DNA of 49,125 bases from CAYLWN01 sp964387625. GTDB taxonomy: Bacteria > Patescibacteriota > Microgenomatia > UBA10105. The stretch lies in NCBI GenBank assembly GCA_964387625.1, contig CAYLWN010000005.1:1-49125 (forward strand). Reading direction: 5' to 3'. The translations under genes and the position numbers were made by a program. This document shows positions 15,555 to 23,564 of the stretch, one piece after another. The notes beneath the pieces were generated by a model, which saw nothing but the letters and a program-made list of their open reading frames with translations, was not told the DNA's origin and did no database searches. The number at the start of each line of letters is the position of its first letter. Position 1 is the first letter of the stretch.

Positions 15555-15713
15555 CAATTTTAAGTATTGAGATTTATTAACTACTTTTTTATTACCATCT
15601 TCACTAAATTTTCTGATATATTTTTCACCTTTCATTTTTATGTCTAAGTCTGTTTGTCCTGACAAATACTGGTCATAAATTCTTAACATTTGTAAATAGG
15701 TCATGTTTTTCAT
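15549..15713 (-). CDS. 54-residue basic protein of unknown function
   Basis: A short minus-strand frame with a textbook TAAGGAGG site placed 6 bases before the ATG at 15713. It encodes MKNMTYLQMLRIYDQYLSGQ, then TDLDIKMKGEKYIRKFSEDG and a lysine-rich end. There is no membrane segment. The start is chosen by the Shine-Dalgarno spacing; an ATG 6 bases further upstream touches the Shine-Dalgarno sequence. It lies between the cupredoxin and obg genes. I do not recognise a family, but the translation signal is among the best in the window, so it is probably expressed. Confidence 0.65.
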   Translation of the reverse strand: MKNMTYLQMLRIYDQYLSGQTDLDIKMKGEKYIRKFSEDGNKKVVNKSQYLKLK

Positions 15714-15818
15714 AAACATCCTCCTTAATAAATTTTTACTAAATAGAGGATAAGACTTTATAATTATTTTATCTGTGAGATTTATTACAAATTAAACAGG
15801 TGGTTACAGAAGTGAAAG

Positions 15819-16781
15819 TTATTTAAGTAATTTAATAACAGTAGTTTTTAATTTCTCAATGCTTTTCTGGTTATAAAAAGAACAAGATAGAACTGGTTTT
15901 TTCATTTTTGTAAAAATTGCAGACACTTTTTTTATTAATTGTTCATCGGCTAAATCAATTTTATTAAGTAAGATATATTCAGGCTTTTTTAGAAGTTGGG
16001 TGTTAAATTGGGCAAATTCTTTACGGATGGTTTCATAAGCTTGTTTTGGATTCTCAATTGTAATATCTATGCAATGAAGTAGGATTTTGGTTTTTTCTAT
16101 ATGGCGTAAAAAACCAGTACCCAGGCCTTTACCAAGCGATGCGCCTTCAATAAGCCCCGGAATATCAGCAATAGGATGTTTACCTAACATGCCAATGTTT
16201 GGTTCAAGTGTAGTAAACGGATAAGCAGCAATTTCTGGCGTAGCATTGGTCAAAACTGAAAGTAAACTACTTTTACCGGCATTAGGTAAGCCAATAAGAC
16301 CTATTTCTGCAATCAACCTGATTTCCAGCAACAGTTCTTTTTGTTCACCAAAGGCTCCTGGTTCTGCAAAACGGGGAGTTTGATTGGTAGCGCTTTTAAA
16401 TTCTACATTGCCTCTACCACCTTTACCGCCGTGGGCAAAAAGCAGTGGTTCTTTAGTGTTAAAAATTTCCCAAACTTTACCGGATATCATATCGGTAATT
16501 TTAGTACCAATTGGTACTAAAATCGTAATATGAGAAGCATTTTTACCAAATTTTTTCTGGTTTTGCCCGTTTGTACCATTTAAAGCAGTAATTTTCTTTT
16601 TATACCTAAATTCCCTTAAATCATTAACATTGTGTGTGGCTAAAAAGTAAATGTTTCCGCCATTTCCACCATTTCCACCATCAGGACCGCCTTTGGATGT
16701 AAGACCGTTTCTAAGCAGAGTTGCGGCACCATTTCCACCGTTCCCGGCTTTGATAATTAACTTGATATTGTCTATCAACAT
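15819..16781 (-). CDS. obg: GTPase Obg/CgtA, without the C-terminal OCT domain
   Basis: A 320-residue GTPase with the glycine-rich Obg fold at residues 1-158 (KAGNGGNGA, GGPDGGNGGNGGNIYF, GGKGGRGN) and a G domain with G1 GLPNAGKSS (163-172), switch region YPFTTLEPNIG, G3 DIPG (206-209) and G4 NKID (about 264-267). Obg proteins act in large-ribosomal-subunit maturation and in stress and growth control in the cytoplasm. Many bacterial Obg proteins carry a C-terminal OCT domain; here the protein ends with the G domain, as is common in reduced genomes. It is an essential core gene. Confidence 0.95.
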   Translation of the reverse strand: MLIDNIKLIIKAGNGGNGAATLLRNGLTSKGGPDGGNGGNGGNIYFLATHNVNDLREFRYKKKITALNGTNGQNQKKFGKNASHITILVPIGTKITDMISGKVWEIFNTKEPLLFAHGGKGGRGNVEFKSATNQTPRFAEPGAFGEQKELLLEIRLIAEIGLIGLPNAGKSSLLSVLTNATPEIAAYPFTTLEPNIGMLGKHPIADIPGLIEGASLGKGLGTGFLRHIEKTKILLHCIDITIENPKQAYETIRKEFAQFNTQLLKKPEYILLNKIDLADEQLIKKVSAIFTKMKKPVLSCSFYNQKSIEKLKTTVIKLLK

Positions 16782-16856
16782 GTGTGTATTTTATCATTTA
16801 ATGAAGTATAAAAGTTAAACCGAAGTATTTTAGTAAAAGTGTAATTTATTTAAGTT

Positions 16857-17345
16857 TTATTGTCCTTTATTTAACAATTTTCTTAATAATTCCAATATTT
16901 GATTAATCCATGCCTGTTGAAATATATTTATTGACACATCATCATTTGTTAATGGTGATGGATTAGTCAAGCTTTCTTCACCAGATGCACTTGGGCTTGG
17001 CAAAATAGATGCTTGCGGTGATTCACTTGGTGATGGTAAAGGTGTTGTACTTGGATTGACAATTGGTGCAGGTGAAGTTGTGTCATCTTCATCATTATCA
17101 TTTTCTACTTCGTCTATTTCATCTTCATCATTATTTTCCATAGATTCGTCCTCCTCATCTTCTGATATATCTGGACTTGATTTTGGAGTTGGAGAGACAC
17201 TGGATATAGGGCTTGAATTAGGTGATCCGCTTGGAGTAATTACTTTTTTGTGCTGTTCATTTTCAGTGTCAGCTTTTGCCCGCGTAACCATTAGACCAAT
17301 TAATAATAATGTGATAGAAAAAATAACTAAAATTTTGTATTTCAT
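16857..17345 (-). CDS. Secreted Ser/Pro-rich acidic low-complexity protein
   Basis: A 162-residue protein with a signal peptide (about 1-25, ending ARADT-like as TRAKADT), followed by Pro/Ser-rich and Asp/Glu-rich tracts (about 35-135) and a short amphipathic C-terminal helix (AWINQILELLRKLLNKG). It looks like a disordered wall- or surface-exposed spacer protein; no domain is recognised. It is divergent from an ECF sigma factor gene and has an ECF-type promoter (TGTAAC-N16-CGTTAC) whose start site would fall about 2 bases before the ATG. It is therefore a likely target of that sigma factor. Confidence 0.7.
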   Translation of the reverse strand: MKYKILVIFSITLLLIGLMVTRAKADTENEQHKKVITPSGSPNSSPISSVSPTPKSSPDISEDEEDESMENNDEDEIDEVENDNDEDDTTSPAPIVNPSTTPLPSPSESPQASILPSPSASGEESLTNPSPLTNDDVSINIFQQAWINQILELLRKLLNKGQ

Positions 17346-17353
17346 ATACAGAT

Positions 17354-17381
17354 GTAACGCAACTCGCTTTTAAATGTTACA
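17354..17381 (-). promoter_or_regulatory. ECF-sigma-type promoter of the Ser/Pro-rich gene
   Basis: On the minus strand TGTAAC (17381-17376), 16 bases, then CGTTAC (17359-17354). This is the layout of ECF sigma promoters (a -35 containing AAC, a -10 containing CGT, 16-17 bases apart). The predicted start lies near 17347, giving an almost leaderless message for the ATG at 17345. Confidence 0.5.
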
Positions 17382-17402
17382 AAACTACTTTTTTCGCGTA
17401 AT
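17375..17402 (+). promoter_or_regulatory. ECF-sigma-type promoter of the sigma gene
   Basis: TGTTAC (17375-17380), 16 bases, then CGTAAT (17397-17402), 20 bases before the ATG at 17423. It overlaps the divergent promoter's -35 element, so the two would be controlled together, consistent with sigma autoregulation. Confidence 0.5.
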
Positions 17403-17422
17403 AGTAGTAGAATAACTCGAGT

Positions 17423-17950
17423 ATGACTGATGAAATATCAGTTTTAGTCAAAAATGCACAAAATGGAGACACACAAGCCTTTGGGAGTCTTTACAGTCTT
17501 TTTTTAAGAAAAATATACAGGTTTGTGTATTTTATGGTGGAAAGTGAGACTTTGGCCGAAGATATTGCACAAAATACTTTTGTGAAAGCTTGGAAAGCTC
17601 TACCCGTATTTTCGCAAAAAAAAGGCACCTTTCAAGCATATTTATTTTCAATTGCCAGAAATCTGGTGATGGATCATTTCAGGCAGAAAAAAACTATATC
17701 TGTGGATTTAGATTTTGTGACCAATATTGAGTCAAGCGAAAACATTGAAGAACAGACTATAAATGGTGAAGAAAAGCAACAAGTGAAACAAGCTATAAAT
17801 AAATTGGATGATAAAGAAAAACAAATGATTATCCTACGCTATTTTGAAGAACTGCCTATGGGGGATATTGCAAAAACATTTACTATGGAAGAGGGGGCAG
17901 TCAGAGTACGGATTTTCCGTATTTTAAGAAAATTAAAAGAAATTTTGGGA
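17423..17950 (+). CDS. ECF-type RNA polymerase sigma factor (3' end in gap)
   Basis: 176 residues are readable before an assembly gap. Region 2 contains AFGSLYSLFLRKIYRFVYFM and AEDIAQNTFVKAWKALP (the DIxQxxFxxAW core), and region 4 contains KQMIILRYFEELPMGDIAKTF followed by GAVRVRIFRILRKLKEILG, the DNA-binding helix-turn-helix. Both sigma-70 domains are complete, so only a few C-terminal residues are missing. It recruits RNA polymerase to ECF promoters. The downstream DUF5667 membrane gene takes the place of the usual anti-sigma factor. A continuous reading across the Ns into that gene is an artefact of the arbitrary gap length. Confidence 0.9.
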
Positions 17951-18050
17951 NNNNNNNNNNNNNNNNNNNNNNNNNNNNNNNNNNNNNNNNNNNNNNNNNN
18001 NNNNNNNNNNNNNNNNNNNNNNNNNNNNNNNNNNNNNNNNNNNNNNNNNN
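17951..18050. other. Assembly gap (100 N)
   Basis: Exactly 100 Ns, a placeholder of unknown true length, between the sigma factor and the DUF5667 gene. Confidence 0.95.
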
Positions 18051-18055
18051 AAAAT

Positions 18056-18664
18056 ATGAATATTGAGTCAAAATTAACAAATCTTAAAATAGATTATCTA
18101 AAAATAGAACCATCAACATCTTTTTTAAATAACGGCTGGAAAAATTTAAGCAATCATTTGGAACCAAGAAAAACTCACAAATTTTGGTTGATGTGGAGAT
18201 GGAGTTTTACAACAGCTACTTTAGTTTTATTATTGATTGCGGGCAGTATCTTTGGTTTATTTCAAGGCGCAAAAGCAGCTTTGCCGGGAGATCGGCTATA
18301 TCCACTCAAACGGATATCTGAAAACGTGATTTCGAAAACTCAAGGGAATGATCAGATAAAAGTAGAAAACAGAGCTCATGAAATCATCGGTTTGGTCAAA
18401 GAAAAACAAAAAGATCAACAAGCTATTGATAAAACCGTAAAAGAGTATCAGGAGAATGTGAATAAGGTAACTGAACAAATAAAACAACCGGAAAAACAAC
18501 AGGAATTTGAAAAAAAAGTAGAAGAACATAAACAGGAATTTCAGAAATTATCTGAAGAAAATCCGGAGATAGAAAAAGATTTGCATGAAATTACGCAAAG
18601 AAAAACAGAAGACAAACAAGAAGAAGTAAAAAAAGAATCAGAAAAATCTTCGGAAGAAGATTAA
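18056..18664 (+). CDS. DUF5667-type membrane protein, putative anti-sigma partner
   Basis: A 202-residue protein from ATG 18056. A short cytoplasmic N terminus (about 1-42) is followed by one membrane helix (about 50-70), the motif AALPGDRLYPLKRISENV typical of DUF5667, and a long charged coiled coil (about 95-200, rich in KEKQKDQQ and EEVKKESEK). Position after an ECF sigma gene plus a cytoplasmic tail and one helix suggests anti-sigma function, though no zinc-binding anti-sigma motif is seen. The coiled coil would lie outside the membrane and could sense envelope state. The gap upstream may hide a ribosome site. Confidence 0.75.
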   Translation: MNIESKLTNLKIDYLKIEPSTSFLNNGWKNLSNHLEPRKTHKFWLMWRWSFTTATLVLLLIAGSIFGLFQGAKAALPGDRLYPLKRISENVISKTQGNDQIKVENRAHEIIGLVKEKQKDQQAIDKTVKEYQENVNKVTEQIKQPEKQQEFEKKVEEHKQEFQKLSEENPEIEKDLHEITQRKTEDKQEEVKKESEKSSEED

Positions 18665-18706
18665 AACCGTCAAAATATTTATTATTGAAAATTTTATTTT
18701 AGTATA

Positions 18707-18724
18707 TCACTATAAATATAGTGA
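18707..18724. promoter_or_regulatory. Perfect palindrome, operator-like
   Basis: TCACTATA-AA-TATAGTGA, 8-bp arms, in the 155-base gap between the DUF5667 gene and a minus-strand gene. It has no T-tract, so it is more like a protein-binding site than a terminator. Which gene it would serve is unclear. Confidence 0.35.
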
Positions 18725-18819
18725 ATGATACAAAATCTGTTGAAAATCATCCAATAATTTGTAAAGCAAAAATCTGTCCAATGCTATAAATCTAAAAACA
18801 AAAAGCATGCTGTAAAAAA

Positions 18820-19041
18820 TTACCTATTTAAGGATTTTAAAGTGTCATCGGTTTTAGTCTGAAAATCTTGGATGGTTTGATTATATTTATCAACTTGCTC
18901 TTGAGTTTGATGTAGTTGTTGGTTAACATTAGTAGGGTTGGTAGGTGATTGAGGAGAGATATAATTTTGAATTACTCTAAATTGCATCACTGCAATCACG
19001 CCAACGATTAATGCAGTTATTAAAAGAAGAATCAAACGCAT
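18820..19041 (-). CDS. Small membrane-anchored coiled-coil protein
   Basis: A 73-residue protein: an N-terminal membrane helix (about 3-22), a short Pro/Asn linker and a coiled-coil segment rich in Gln (QQLHQTQEQVDKYNQTIQDF). It probably faces the outside. No family is recognised. It ends near the downstream palindrome region and shares its strand with the cupin gene, which lies 30 bases upstream; co-transcription is possible. Confidence 0.6.
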   Translation of the reverse strand: MRLILLLITALIVGVIAVMQFRVIQNYISPQSPTNPTNVNQQLHQTQEQVDKYNQTIQDFQTKTDDTLKSLNR

Positions 19042-19071
19042 ATAAATTCAGTTTATAAGAAAATTTTAAAT

Positions 19072-19455
19072 TTACACATGATCGGATTCATCAGCTAAAG
19101 CTTCGGTTTTGGTCACATGAATTTTTCCATCCGGATGATTGGGCGGAGAATAAATCGTATATAATTTCAACTGATTAGATAAAGAAGTATTAATTATATT
19201 GTGTTGTGTGCCGGCGGGAACTACAAAAGCAGAACCATCGTTAATCACCATTTCTTCTCCGTTCATGACTACTTTGCCTTCACCACTCTCAATTCTAAAA
19301 AATTGATCAACAGTATCATGCACTTCCATACCAATATCTTCATTTGGCTGTAAAGTCATCAGTACTACCTGACAGTATTTTCCGGTAAATACCACTTGAC
19401 GGAAATTATTATTTTTTAAAGTTAAATCCTCAATATTGCCAATTAGTCCTGTCAT
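19072..19455 (-). CDS. Cupin-domain protein
   Basis: From ATG 19455 (AGAGG placed 6 bases upstream) this is a 127-residue single-domain cupin. Motif 1 is MEVHDTVDQFFRIESGEGKVVMNGE and motif 2 is DGSAFVVPAGTQHNIINTS; the metal ligands His (MEVH), Glu/Gln and His (TQHN) are at the usual places. The upstream in-frame ATG at 19479 is not spaced from any ribosome site. Small cupins of this type can be isomerases, dioxygenases or ligand sensors; nothing here decides which. The C terminus SPPNHPDGKIHVTKTEA is typical of the phosphomannose-isomerase-like cupin group. Confidence 0.85.
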   Translation of the reverse strand: MTGLIGNIEDLTLKNNNFRQVVFTGKYCQVVLMTLQPNEDIGMEVHDTVDQFFRIESGEGKVVMNGEEMVINDGSAFVVPAGTQHNIINTSLSNQLKLYTIYSPPNHPDGKIHVTKTEALADESDHV

Positions 19456-19469
19456 ATTTGCCTCTCTTA

Positions 19470-19576
19470 TCCCGATCACCTTATATATTATAAAATGAAT
19501 ATCGGGATTAGACCCGCCGAAGTGAATTTTCGACTGCGTGGATGTAAACCACGAAACGAATATGAACGTTGGCGGG
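19470..19576. repeat. Composite palindromic element between divergent genes
   Basis: Nested arms: TCCCGAT (19470-19476)/ATCGGGA (19501-19507); CCCGCC (19513-19518)/GGCGGG (19571-19576); CGTGG (19537-19541)/CCACG (19549-19553). It is GC-rich against AT-rich surroundings. An open frame across it (19495-19689) is composed mostly of the repeat and is not annotated as a gene. Confidence 0.65.
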
Positions 19577-19685
19577 CAATAAATTTATACTTTAATAATT
19601 ATACAGTAACTTATGATTATTTTTTCTGTAAGAAAAATTACATAATAAATTTGTATTTTAAGAATAAACCTGTTGTAATTAAATT

Positions 19686-20036
19686 ATGAAAAATAAAATT
19701 ATCGGGATTGTAAACTTATTTTTTGGAATTATAAATATTTTATTATTTATAGGTTTATTGCAAGCTATATTTAAAATGAATCAATTATATGCAGACTTAG
19801 GAGTACCCAGTTCAAGTAGATTTTTCGAATATTGGGATGCAGGAATAATAGTGATCATGATTGTTGCAAATATTTTTTTCAGTATAAAAAACTTAACAAA
19901 ATCAAAATATCCCAATAAGTATTTTATACTAGGATTAATTTGTGCTTTGCTAACATTCTTTATTGGTGGAGCAGTGGTTAGTTTTCTGACATTTGCAATT
20001 ATTAATCCTCTATATTATCTTCCATCACAACCTTAA
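19686..20036 (+). CDS. Small integral membrane protein
   Basis: A 116-residue protein with three to four hydrophobic segments (about 5-29, 52-68, 80-98 and 95-112). The N terminus NKIIGIVNLFFGIINILLFIGL is a typical first helix. No motif identifies a function. No ribosome site is evident before the ATG. It lies immediately downstream of the composite repeat element and is convergent with the Nmad1 gene. Confidence 0.6.
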   Translation: MKNKIIGIVNLFFGIINILLFIGLLQAIFKMNQLYADLGVPSSSRFFEYWDAGIIVIMIVANIFFSIKNLTKSKYPNKYFILGLICALLTFFIGGAVVSFLTFAIINPLYYLPSQP

Positions 20037-20086
20037 TAAAACCATTCGTATTATTCGTTGTATTCGTATTAATTAGTATATTAGCA

Positions 20087-20389
20087 TTATCTATTTTTTT
20101 CCGACATTTCCAATTTTTGGAAATAACCCCGACGATAGAGGAGGGCGATCACTGCATAAACACCAATATCAATCCAGCTATCATTCACGCCTTCATTTTG
20201 AGGAGCGTTTCTTTTCATTAATAAATTTTTTAGGCGCTCTACTTTTTCACTAATACGAAAAGCGATACCAAGTTCTTTGATGGATAAAATATTGCCTTTG
20301 CCATAATCTTTATGTTTTTTGACAAATGTTTGCAATAATTCCTGGCAGACTTTTTCAAAAGCTTCGTCTAAATACTTTGGCTGTTTCAT
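20087..20389 (-). CDS. DUF1599 / Nmad1 family protein
   Basis: A 100-residue protein matching the nucleotide-modification-associated domain 1 (DUF1599) pattern: a KKHKDYGKGN loop, FRISEKVERLKNLL and NDSWIDIGVYAVIALLYRRG. The acidic and basic residues of KHKDYG and DSWIDIG resemble those of MazG-like pyrophosphohydrolases. Phage and bacterial relatives are tied to modified nucleotides or nucleotide-pool control. It is cytoplasmic and nearly full length for the family. No phage genes are adjacent. Confidence 0.82.
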   Translation of the reverse strand: MKQPKYLDEAFEKVCQELLQTFVKKHKDYGKGNILSIKELGIAFRISEKVERLKNLLMKRNAPQNEGVNDSWIDIGVYAVIALLYRRGYFQKLEMSEKNR

Positions 20390-20506
20390 AACGTCATTTC
20401 CTTTCTTGAGTTAGATACTACTATATAGTTTCAATTATTTCAAAGATTGTCTCTACACAAAAATATAAATTCCTGTTAATATTTTTCTAGAGAGGTTTTT
20501 TTATTT

Positions 20507-21571
20507 ATGGCAAATGATAAGGATATTCCAGTAAATGGCAGAATTGCACCAAAAATTGAATTGCAGATTGATAAAAATGCATTAAAAAAATTTAAATTAG
20601 TTGTTGTTGCATATTCTCATGTTGAACGGGAAATGTTTCCTACACAAGATGCATACGATGCAGAAGTAGAAGTTGAAGAGCGCGCACAGGAAGTGATTAA
20701 AAAAATTTCCGACATGGGAATTCCGGTCAAAGGGCATCCTGGTAATCAATATTTATTAACCAATTTATTAGTTGATAAACCGGATTTGGTCGTAAATCTG
20801 GTTGATACATTAAAAGGCAAAGATGCTTTACAGACTAGCGTACCTGCGTCACTTGAATTATCCAACACTCCATATACAGGTGCCGGAATTGAAGGCATGG
20901 TTATTGGCAATAATAGAAATTTAACTAAAAGACTTTTAATTGCTTATGATATTCCTACTCCGGCTTTTCAATATATCAGACGGTCAGGAACTGAAGTGCA
21001 ACAGGATTTAGGTATGCCTTTAATTGTTAAATTAAATGAAAGCGGAGGTAGTGTGGGGATTGATAATCATGCTGTCAAAGAAAATATAAAAGATGTACAG
21101 AAAAAAGTTGATGACATGATTTCTGTTTATAAAATGCCGGTAATTGTGGAACGGTTTATAGATGGACCTGAAATAACTGTTGCCGTATTTGATGACGGAC
21201 AAAAAAATCATGTATTGATGGGACAAAAAGTTTTCAAGAAAAAACCTGATGGTAAACATTTTTTTACCTCAATTGAATCATATGAAGATTTAAATGCTTA
21301 TAAATATAAACCGGTTGAGGAACCAATGAGAAGTAAAATTGAAAAATTAGCGATACGCGCATTCAATGGATTATCACATAAAGATTATGCTAAGTTTGAT
21401 GTGCGGGTTGATGAAACTATAAACACACCATTTTTTACTGATTCAAATCCTAATACCGCTTTTGGTCCGGATATAGGATTGCCATTTACAGAAGTGGCTG
21501 CAATGCACGGAGTTGCATTTGATGATATACTAATGAGCTTACTGACCAAATATGCGAAAAATATCCCCTAA
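20507..21571 (+). CDS. ATP-grasp enzyme, D-Ala-D-Ala ligase-like
   Basis: A 354-residue ATP-grasp protein. The N-terminal preATP-grasp domain (VNLVDTLKGKDALQTSVPASLELSNTPYTGAG) resembles D-alanine-D-alanine ligases, and the ATP-grasp core shows NRNLTKRLLIAYDIPTP, GMPLIVKLNESGGSVGI, VERFIDGPEITVAVF and a metal-binding end DSNPNTAFGPDIGLPFTEVA (FxDxNPN-type). It ligates a carboxylate to an amine with ATP. True Ddl enzymes share this layout, but sequence divergence and the neighbours suggest another substrate. The next gene overlaps its end by 20 bases, a strong sign of translational coupling. Confidence 0.85.
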   Translation: MANDKDIPVNGRIAPKIELQIDKNALKKFKLVVVAYSHVEREMFPTQDAYDAEVEVEERAQEVIKKISDMGIPVKGHPGNQYLLTNLLVDKPDLVVNLVDTLKGKDALQTSVPASLELSNTPYTGAGIEGMVIGNNRNLTKRLLIAYDIPTPAFQYIRRSGTEVQQDLGMPLIVKLNESGGSVGIDNHAVKENIKDVQKKVDDMISVYKMPVIVERFIDGPEITVAVFDDGQKNHVLMGQKVFKKKPDGKHFFTSIESYEDLNAYKYKPVEEPMRSKIEKLAIRAFNGLSHKDYAKFDVRVDETINTPFFTDSNPNTAFGPDIGLPFTEVAAMHGVAFDDILMSLLTKYAKNIP

Positions 21572-22193
21572 AACCAGGTACTTTCCGGAGATGAAGCGGG
21601 TGAGACAACAGTCCAATGCCCACTGCGGTCCGGCTGTGTTACAAATGCTGGCTCAATTTTGGAAGCTAACTTACGAGCAAAGCGAGTTTGTAAAAGCTGC
21701 AGGGATCAAAAATATCAAGAAAACCGGTGGCATGACGCCAAAAGAACTGGCAATGGCAGCCAGTAAAATCACCCCACTGCAATTTTGGATTAAACAAAAA
21801 ACTACTTTCAGCCAATTGGCCAAAATTGTCAATATTTATAAAGTACCTGTAGGTATTGAATGGCAGGGAGTTTTTGGCAAATACAGTGATGGTTATGATG
21901 GTCATTACAGTGTAGTGGTAAGAGTTGACAAAAGACGTAAACAAATAATTATTGCTGATCCTTATAGGCATTTTGCGGGTCGTGACAGATATTTTTCAAT
22001 TTCGCAATTTGCCAGACGTTGGTGGGATTTCAATGAAGTCAAAACCAGATCTCGTAAAAAAAGAGTTATCAGAGACAGACAATTAATTTTTCTTTTGGTA
22101 CCACATAATCGTCATTTCCCCCAAAAACTTAAAATGTCCTGCATAGCAGGATCTGGCTTTGCCAGACAAAGACCTAAAAAGCTTTCTGCTTGA
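21552..22193 (+). CDS. C39-like papain-fold peptidase
   Basis: A 213-residue protein with C39-type features: RQQSNAHCGPAVLQMLAQF (catalytic Cys in HCGPA), GHYSVVVRVD (catalytic His) and IIADPYR (Asp). There is no signal peptide. It overlaps the ATP-grasp gene by 20 bases. The last roughly 27 residues (from about RHFPQ) are read from repeat DNA carrying two hairpins (22137-22166), so the natural C terminus probably ended earlier or has been replaced. The domain could cut a peptide ligated by its partner or process a leader peptide; the substrate is unknown. Confidence 0.8.
   Translation: MRKISPKTRYFPEMKRVRQQSNAHCGPAVLQMLAQFWKLTYEQSEFVKAAGIKNIKKTGGMTPKELAMAASKITPLQFWIKQKTTFSQLAKIVNIYKVPVGIEWQGVFGKYSDGYDGHYSVVVRVDKRRKQIIIADPYRHFAGRDRYFSISQFARRWWDFNEVKTRSRKKRVIRDRQLIFLLVPHNRHFPQKLKMSCIAGSGFARQRPKKLSA
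22137..22166 (+). repeat. Tandem hairpins inside the end of the C39 gene
   Basis: TCCTGC-ATA-GCAGGA (22137-22151) followed directly by TCTGGC-TTT-GCCAGA (22152-22166). Both stems are perfect and lie within coding sequence 27 bases before the stop. Confidence 0.75.
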
Positions 22194-22226
22194 TAACCTC
22201 AATATCTATGAAGTAGACTTAAAATA

Positions 22227-23564
22227 ATGGACACTTTATCTGTTTTAAATCAAAAAGAATTGATGATAATTTTTACCTATGCTCCTGCAGGATTGGGTCA
22301 CCTTAGAGTAACTGATGCGCTATATCATGGTTTGCCTAAAAATGTGACACCGGTTTTGTTAGGCGCACATGATGAATCTATAGGGCAAATTCATCGGATA
22401 ACCAGCATTTATGCTTGGGGTAAAAGTATTATGGAAATTGTACAGCAGGGCTTGATAGAGGATATCTTCACCAGAACTTACAGGAATTGGTTGCGCGGAC
22501 ATACGGATTTATTATACGAACAAATTACTACATTATTAAATCAACGGATTCATATAGCAAAAACTTTACTGGTGGTCGCAACGCATTTTGCTTTGGCACA
22601 TCAAATTGCAGCTATAAAAGAGAAATTAAGCGCTGATAAGCAAATCCAAGTTATTCTAGTTGTACAGGTAACTGATGATAGTCCTCAGCACATGTGGTAT
22701 GTACCCGGTGCTGATTTGACTTTTGTACCCAGTTATAAAACACGCGAACAGTTATTGAATTATGCAAGGCAAGAAAAATTACCTCCAATCAATATAAAAG
22801 TAGCTCCATATCCAGTCAATCCGGATTTAGCTAAATATTTAACTGCTGATAAAAACTCTCAAAGAAATCTGCAGGTGTCTCTCACACACAATCATCCGAT
22901 CCATGTGTTATTTCCGGTGTCAGGTGCAGCCACACAACTTAATTTTGTTAATAAATTAACTGTATTGTTAAAACAAAAATCACCCAGGTTTCAAATAAAT
23001 ATAATCTGCAGAAATGTGTCTTATACGCAAAAATTTATTACAGAAATGCTGAAGCTGTCATTTGTAAAATTGATCACCGCGTTTCATAGAAGAGAAATTG
23101 TCAGTCAATATGATGCAATTTATCAGGAAACGCAAATACTATTGGAAGTAACCAAACCCAGTGAACAAGCTTTTAAAGCACTTTTAAAACCCAATCAGGT
23201 TGGCGGTTCTATTTTATTATTTTCCGAACCGATTGGACGGCAGGAATATGATAATTTAGCCTTTTTGGAAAGACATCATTTGATTCCTACTGCGTCAGAA
23301 CATAAATATTTATGGAAAATGGCAAAAACTAATAAAGAGATCAAACCAGAACTGATTTCTCATGCCAGAGAGTGGCGGGGTCTTATATTGCCCCTACACT
23401 CAAAAGACGCTGCAGATTTTATTTGGTGGTGTTTTGGTCAACAATTATTTGCATCCATGTTAAAGTATCGGGAAAGGGAAAATTTTGATAAACGAGAAAT
23501 CGATGATAATGGAGTAGAAATATTTTGGAAAGAAATTGCTGACTTTTTAAAAACTCATAAATGA
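22227..23564 (+). CDS. GT-B glycosyltransferase-like protein (MGDG-synthase/MurG-like)
   Basis: A 445-residue protein that opens with a GT28-like N-terminal glycine loop (IIFTYAPAGLGHLRVTDALYHGL) and has a C-terminal half with HVLFPVSGAATQLNFV and a sugar-nucleotide-like region (LLEVTKPSEQAFKALLKPNQVGGSILLFSEPIGRQEYDNLAFL). This fits the MGDG synthase/MurG-like GT-B fold, but the standard donor-site motifs are not convincing, so the activity is inferred. TAAAAT lies 1 base before the ATG. It follows the ATP-grasp/C39 pair by 33 bases and is convergent with a PBP gene, overlapping its end by 10 bases. Confidence 0.65.
   Translation: MDTLSVLNQKELMIIFTYAPAGLGHLRVTDALYHGLPKNVTPVLLGAHDESIGQIHRITSIYAWGKSIMEIVQQGLIEDIFTRTYRNWLRGHTDLLYEQITTLLNQRIHIAKTLLVVATHFALAHQIAAIKEKLSADKQIQVILVVQVTDDSPQHMWYVPGADLTFVPSYKTREQLLNYARQEKLPPINIKVAPYPVNPDLAKYLTADKNSQRNLQVSLTHNHPIHVLFPVSGAATQLNFVNKLTVLLKQKSPRFQINIICRNVSYTQKFITEMLKLSFVKLITAFHRREIVSQYDAIYQETQILLEVTKPSEQAFKALLKPNQVGGSILLFSEPIGRQEYDNLAFLERHHLIPTASEHKYLWKMAKTNKEIKPELISHAREWRGLILPLHSKDAADFIWWCFGQQLFASMLKYRERENFDKREIDDNGVEIFWKEIADFLKTHK

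Noticed and set aside
17423..18664. Single 413-residue sigma factor plus DUF5667 fusion
   Set aside because: The reading crosses 100 Ns of arbitrary length; the second part has its own ATG at 18056 and a separate membrane-protein design.
19495..19689. Small gene between the cupin gene and the membrane protein
   Set aside because: Its first half is the palindromic element (CCCGCC...GGCGGG) and the rest is AT-rich and without family likeness.
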